46,643 nt of DNA from Clostridia bacterium (lineage in GTDB: Bacteria; Bacillota; Clostridia; Oscillospirales; CAG-272): positions 1 to 46,643 of the forward strand of contig JAQYLJ010000030.1 of assembly GCA_028720145.1 (NCBI GenBank), in the 5' to 3' direction. Below are positions 43,801-46,643 of this stretch, in pieces. Each line of letters begins with the position of its first letter. Positions within the stretch are counted from its first letter, which is position 1. The translations under genes were made by a program, and so were the position numbers. The notes under the pieces were generated by a model that saw only the letters and a program-made list of their open reading frames with translations, had not been told where the DNA came from and did not search any database.

Positions 43801-44630
43801 CAGGCGGTATAGGTGGTGGGGGAGGCGAGTTCTTTCAGGGAGGGGAGCCAACTCCGACACAAATCGGGAACGGTGGAATCGACGAAGGATTCCATCGGGA
43901 AAACTTCGGTTTCAAAATATTCGATTAAGTCTTCCGCCGCGCGGTGCATACGCGCTTGCGTGAGGTCTTTCAGCATCTTGCCCCAAGTGGTCTCGAATAC
44001 GGGCAAAGTCGCGTCGGTCGTGTAGCGGTCGGCGAAGTCGTCGAGGGTGGCGACCCCGCGCTCATAGGTCGACAGTTTCCGATAGAGGTTCAGAAACGTC
44101 TCGGCGAGGTTCTTTTCATCCGAGACCCCGACCAAGCGGTCGGTCAGGCGTGAGAAGTCCTCTCCCGAGAGCGAGGGAATCTTCCCTGCGTATCCGGCGG
44201 CGATGGTATCTTCCATCTGCTCTGCACAGTAGTTATCCGCCTCCGCGGCATCGGTCACGCGGAATCCCTCGGGGATGTGTTCGCCCCCGTAACGGCGGAG
44301 AATCTTATGACAGAAGGCGTCGATGGTGGAGATGTCTGCGGCAGGGAGGAGCCGTAATTCCCGCGCCGCCGCGTCGCTGTCTCCGCTCTCCTGCACGGCT
44401 TTCGCCAAGGCGGAGCCGATGCGCGAACGCATCTCGGATGCCGCCGATTCGGTAAAGGTCGCAGCGAGCAGACGGGAGATGGAGAGGGGGGAGACCGGGT
44501 CGGTCAGGGCGGCAATCACGCGCTGCGTCAGCACCGCCGTCTTTCCGGACCCTGCCGCCGCGGACAGAATCAGAGAGCGGTCGCGGGTGTCGATCGCCGC
44601 TTTTTGTGCGGGGGTGGGTGCAAATGCCAT
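40872..44630 (-). CDS. addA: ATP-dependent helicase/nuclease subunit AddA
   Basis: The 1252-residue size is normal for AddA. Superfamily 1 helicase motifs appear in order: LILSAAAGSGKTAVLTQRV (Walker A, Lys 30), AATFTESAASEMRSRI, MICVDEYQDVSPLQ (Walker B), RFFVGDIKQSIYRFR, RIMTIHGSKGLEFP and LLYVALTRARERLY. The C-terminus has the RecB-type nuclease motif VLIDYKTDRL. AddAB resects double-strand breaks to start recombination. AAAGGAG precedes the ATG at 44630. AddB is usually the preceding gene, but here truB precedes it and no addB is in the window. Confidence 0.93.
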   Translation of the reverse strand: MAFAPTPAQKAAIDTRDRSLILSAAAGSGKTAVLTQRVIAALTDPVSPLSISRLLAATFTESAASEMRSRIGSALAKAVQESGDSDAAARELRLLPAADISTIDAFCHKILRRYGGEHIPEGFRVTDAAEADNYCAEQMEDTIAAGYAGKIPSLSGEDFSRLTDRLVGVSDEKNLAETFLNLYRKLSTYERGVATLDDFADRYTTDATLPVFETTWGKMLKDLTQARMHRAAEDLIEYFETEVFPMESFVDSTVPDLCRSWLPSLKELASPTTYTACREAVLFPVPTFYKNRHNAKWKPLIDELNERRKAYKAARTALLGKEKDQVLFTYTEEEWHLLYRDLAEVLHALSAVLSEFDRRYFAESLRRRAFDFNQLERATYDLLIENGERTETAKSVAACYDMICVDEYQDVSPLQHAIFEAISDERNRFFVGDIKQSIYRFRHAEPEIFAALRNNYPRLAYDENTGEVPAGAEDEPMVSHFMSENFRCDREIVRFVNRVFSTLFGAAGESIGYRDEYDCLRHAKSDEGVTLFPRPEVVIFDSLAARQAAEKETAEKDGLPTAKDLAQEAEKATQDDDETSPTGITDEAAWVAAEIHRLLTEGSHNNGTTPLRPSDIVLLSRSVSGEAKTLPFVRALARYGIPVALPEEKNFFLNPEVLLAVSLLEVIDNPLRDVPLAGVLCSPLYRFTPDHLAAIRRETTGGIPLYDALRTYCTLHPDFTAGAHFLSQLASLRETAEDSPVSMLIRRIFAETPLLSIAGTDGRPGEKNLKLLYHYACAFEGSDYPGLYGFLKYITRQSKSGSSFKTPAQNEASDAVRIMTIHGSKGLEFPVVFVINCGATFSHKDEKESILIDSRLGAALPLRVLSGQVSVENPIRKLLAYALREKGHEEEMRLLYVALTRARERLYVTGTVPGRSQFGKVISERAGAAAEQKTRHAVLDCTSYLEWMTAVSMTEGKDPIDFRLISEAVPVPDYTEEVAETVGDEHEVAALEDKLTRTFDASRAAVGGVRLPKKLAVSKLYPRLLDGSEDEETDLTPTVSPDTPDEGENDPHEKYYRMPAAYAGTRPPDPTERGIATHLFMQFCDFRRLRDLGVDAEMTRLTEEQFLSPETAALTRPEELETFRNSALLDDLLSATRVRREFRFHMFLPAEDFTASPALRETVKGQSLFIQGVIDALIERADGTLVLIDYKTDRLTREERRNPALAAKKLISRHGEQMHYYAAAVERIFGRAPDQILLYALHTGTAYPVPLS

Positions 44631-44711
44631 AGGACTCCTTTCTCGGCGGGAGAAACCCGTCGCATACAATCAAAAGTTTACATAGGTCAGAGGGATGGGT
44701 CAGTACACGGC

Positions 44712-45602
44712 TTAGAGCGCAAAGAGCTTGACTGTTTTCACGCGCTCGCCGTCCTCCGAGATTTCACCTAGGGCGAAGAATCCGCTCTCGTCCGCAAGAC
44801 GCACGCGGGTACCCGCGGGATACGCGCATCCGAGTTTCTTCTGCAAGACGGCCTGTCCCGCACGGAGAAGACGCGAGAAGAATGCGCCGACGACCAACTC
44901 CCGGTAGGACGAGAACAGGGTCTCGACCGGAATCACGCGGCGTTCGCGTTCCTCCTGCGACATGGCGGCGTATTCGTCGAGGGTCGCGGCGCCCGCGAGC
45001 GGGAACCCCGCCGCTTCGAGACGCGCGAGCGATGCCATCACGCCGCCGCAACCGAGTTTTTTCCCGATATCGGCGCAGAGGGTGCGGATATAGGTGCCTT
45101 TGGTGCAGACGACATCGAGCGCGTAGTCCCGCGCATTCCGTTTCTCGGCGGAGAGGGAAAAAATCTCAATCGGGCGGGGGGTGCGCTCGACCGTCACCCC
45201 GCGGCGCGCGAGGTCGACCAGTTTTTGTCCCCCGACTTTGAGCGCAGAATACATGGGCGGGATTTGGGTCCCCGCGCCCACAAATGAGGCGATGGCGGTC
45301 TGGACGGCAGGCTCGTCCGGCAGTTCGTCGGTCTCGGTGAGAATGGTTCCCGTGGTGTCCTCGGTATCGGTCGTCAGTCCGAGACGGAGGGTCGCGAGAT
45401 AGTGCTTATTCCCCTCGGTGAGGTATTCGCTCGCCTTGACCGCCCGCCCGATGAGCACGGGGAGCACCCCGGTCGCCATGGGGTCGAGGGTGCCGGTATG
45501 CCCGGCTTTCTCCACGCCGAAAATCCGCGCGAGCCGCCGTACCGCGGTCTGCGAGGTCATGCCTTCCTGTTTGTTGAGAATCACTACGCCGGAGAGCGCC
45601 AT
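44712..45602 (-). CDS. truB: tRNA pseudouridine-55 synthase
   Basis: A 296-residue TruB. The catalytic block is KAGHTGTLDPMATGVL (Asp 40), with GNKHYLATLRLGLTTDTEDT and CTKGTYIRTLCADIG as further signatures, and a C-terminal PUA-like part. It converts U55 of tRNAs. The ATG at 45602 with GAGG upstream is preferred to a longer frame. It lies 28 bp after the lipoprotein gene and 81 bp before addA. The usual partners rbfA and ribF are not adjacent. Confidence 0.96.
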   Translation of the reverse strand: MALSGVVILNKQEGMTSQTAVRRLARIFGVEKAGHTGTLDPMATGVLPVLIGRAVKASEYLTEGNKHYLATLRLGLTTDTEDTTGTILTETDELPDEPAVQTAIASFVGAGTQIPPMYSALKVGGQKLVDLARRGVTVERTPRPIEIFSLSAEKRNARDYALDVVCTKGTYIRTLCADIGKKLGCGGVMASLARLEAAGFPLAGAATLDEYAAMSQEERERRVIPVETLFSSYRELVVGAFFSRLLRAGQAVLQKKLGCAYPAGTRVRLADESGFFALGEISEDGERVKTVKLFAL

Positions 45603-45630
45603 GGAATACCTCTTTTCCTGTCTCGCGATC

Positions 45631-46167
45631 TTATTCCGCAGACCCGAGAGCACTCGATAAATCTTTTTCGACCGTCAGCGCGAGATATGCGCCTCCGCTC
45701 TCACAAGAGAGAAAATAAGGGATTTCCCCGTCCCCGCGGAAACGCAGGGTGTAGACCGTTTCGCCTTTGGCAAGAACGGCGGTGCGCCCCTCTTCGGTCT
45801 TGTCGATCGACATGACCTTCGCGTCCCGCGGAATGGAGAAGAGCGAGAGGGGGAGCAGTGTATCTTCGTCCGCCGCGACGGTATGCGCGCCGTAGGACGC
45901 GGAGACGGTCCCATTCGTGCGCCCATAGCAGACACCCCGCACGGTCTCGGGAGAAGTATAGGTCACGGTGAGATCCCGTCCCTCGCCGCCCGCGGCGAGC
46001 CAGACCTCGCCCGCGTAAGTAACGCCGCCGCGCTCATACGAGACCGCGAGGCGCATCTCGCGCGCCTGATAGGCGAGCAGGTCGGTTGCGTCCCCGCCGC
46101 AACCCGTGATAGTGAAACAAAGGGACAAGAGTAAAAGGAGCGGGAACCGTCTGAATATCCGTTTCAT
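45631..46167 (-). CDS. Small lipoprotein of unknown function
   Basis: A 178-residue protein with a classic lipoprotein signal (RRFPLLLLLSLCFTITGC, Cys 23). The mature part is beta-rich (LAVSYERGGVTYAGEVWLAA) and ends without a membrane segment. I recognise no family. GGAGGGTG lies upstream of the ATG. It is the first gene of the unit with truB. Confidence 0.75.
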   Translation of the reverse strand: MKRIFRRFPLLLLLSLCFTITGCGGDATDLLAYQAREMRLAVSYERGGVTYAGEVWLAAGGEGRDLTVTYTSPETVRGVCYGRTNGTVSASYGAHTVAADEDTLLPLSLFSIPRDAKVMSIDKTEEGRTAVLAKGETVYTLRFRGDGEIPYFLSCESGGAYLALTVEKDLSSALGSAE

Positions 46168-46274
46168 AAGACACCCTCCGTTTTTAGTATTCTATTGCCG
46201 GAGGGACTTGTTTAGACCCCGCGCGGGGGGGGCGCCGCGCTACGCGCGGAGTAAAACGAGAAAAGACTGTGTAC

Positions 46275-46303
46275 ATTTTATCACACGTGCAAGAGCTTTG
46301 CAA
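46275..46303 (-). promoter_or_regulatory. Promoter of the lipoprotein-truB unit
   Basis: On the minus strand, TTGCAA (46303-46298), 17 bp, TAAAAT (46280-46275). The leader is about 100 nt. Confidence 0.7.
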
Positions 46304-46643
46304 GAGACGGCAAGCGAGCTGTGGGGGAATGCCGCCATTCCGTCCTCGCGCGTGACGGGTGGGAGAGGCAACGTCAAAGAGCCACGCACCGATACGCCAC
46401 CGCGACCGCACGGAGACGGTCGCACCGAGAGGGAGCGGTCACATACCGTGCCGCCAACCGAAATCCTATGTCGGTGCCCGACATGAGATGAAAAAAATTC
46501 ATCGCAAAGACCGGGCGGAACCGACAAATACGGCGCCGCTTTGACATGGCACGAGGAAAGCGCGGGGGAGTGCGGACGGATTCTGTCGGAAAGAAGAAAT
46601 CGTCCTTGTCGCCTCTTCGACAGGATATGCGCGCCCCGTCGGG
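46304..46643. other. Gene-free end of the window
   Basis: No gene supported. Two hairpins are visible: GCGACCG...CGGTCGC near 46400-46421 and ATGTCGG-TGC-CCGACAT at 46468-46484. Neither has a T-tract. Confidence 0.5.

Overview
The window (about 46.6 kb, GC-rich genes with AT-rich gaps) looks like a chromosomal segment of a spore-forming, Gram-positive anaerobe of the Clostridia, probably an uncultured Oscillospiraceae-like gut bacterium. The evidence is a 25-residue SpoVM-like gene, a mnmG - parB - parA neighbourhood with three parS sites, Shine-Dalgarno sites of the AAAGGAG type, BspA-type leucine-rich repeats, and intergenic spacers full of short hairpin repeats. No plasmid, phage, transposase, rRNA, canonical tRNA or CRISPR array was seen. 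The species assignment is inference.

Layout. 1-2.7 kb: repeat-filled spacers around a probably leaderless XRE/membrane regulator. 2.7-6.9 kb: a tightly overlapping four-gene operon of two PlsC-like acyltransferases (the first lacking its catalytic residues), a GT8 glycosyltransferase and a GT8-PlsC fusion, likely building an acylated glycolipid. 7.4-11.3 kb: an RNA methyltransferase divergent from ribF-prmA-rsmE. 11.4-17.1 kb: PucR-type regulator, S41 protease, greA (N-terminally extended), lysS, and a small alpha/beta hydrolase.

17.2-23.05 kb is the most interesting segment. Two overlapping WYL regulators end in a terminator that overlaps the last stop codon. Next come a promoter and about 270 bp of non-coding DNA with two tandem, related domains. 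Each domain is closed by a 7-bp helix, the two helices differ by two compensatory base-pair changes, and each contains a T-loop-like motif. This ends in an intrinsic terminator. Then follow rtcB (RNA ligase), a DUF2828/TROVE-like von Willebrand protein (Ro60-like) and an 80-residue protein. I read this as an RNA-repair locus with its own Y-RNA-like or tRNA-like RNA.

23.2-29.6 kb: MATE exporter, a single-pass membrane protein, and a 1211-residue BspA-type lipoprotein on the minus strand. 29.8 kb: spoVM. 30.1-36.1 kb, minus strand: mnmG, a helical protein, an Sfp-type phosphopantetheinyl transferase, a membrane protein, parB and parA. 36.1-38.5 kb: a gene-free AT-rich region with three identical parS sites, a 15-bp tandem repeat and a G-rich tract, probably a chromosome-partition centre near the origin; no DnaA boxes were found. 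38.5-40.3 kb: histidine phosphatase and a DUF308-like membrane protein. 40.3-40.9 kb: repeats. 40.9-46.2 kb, minus strand: addA, truB and a lipoprotein gene. The last 340 bp hold no gene I can support.
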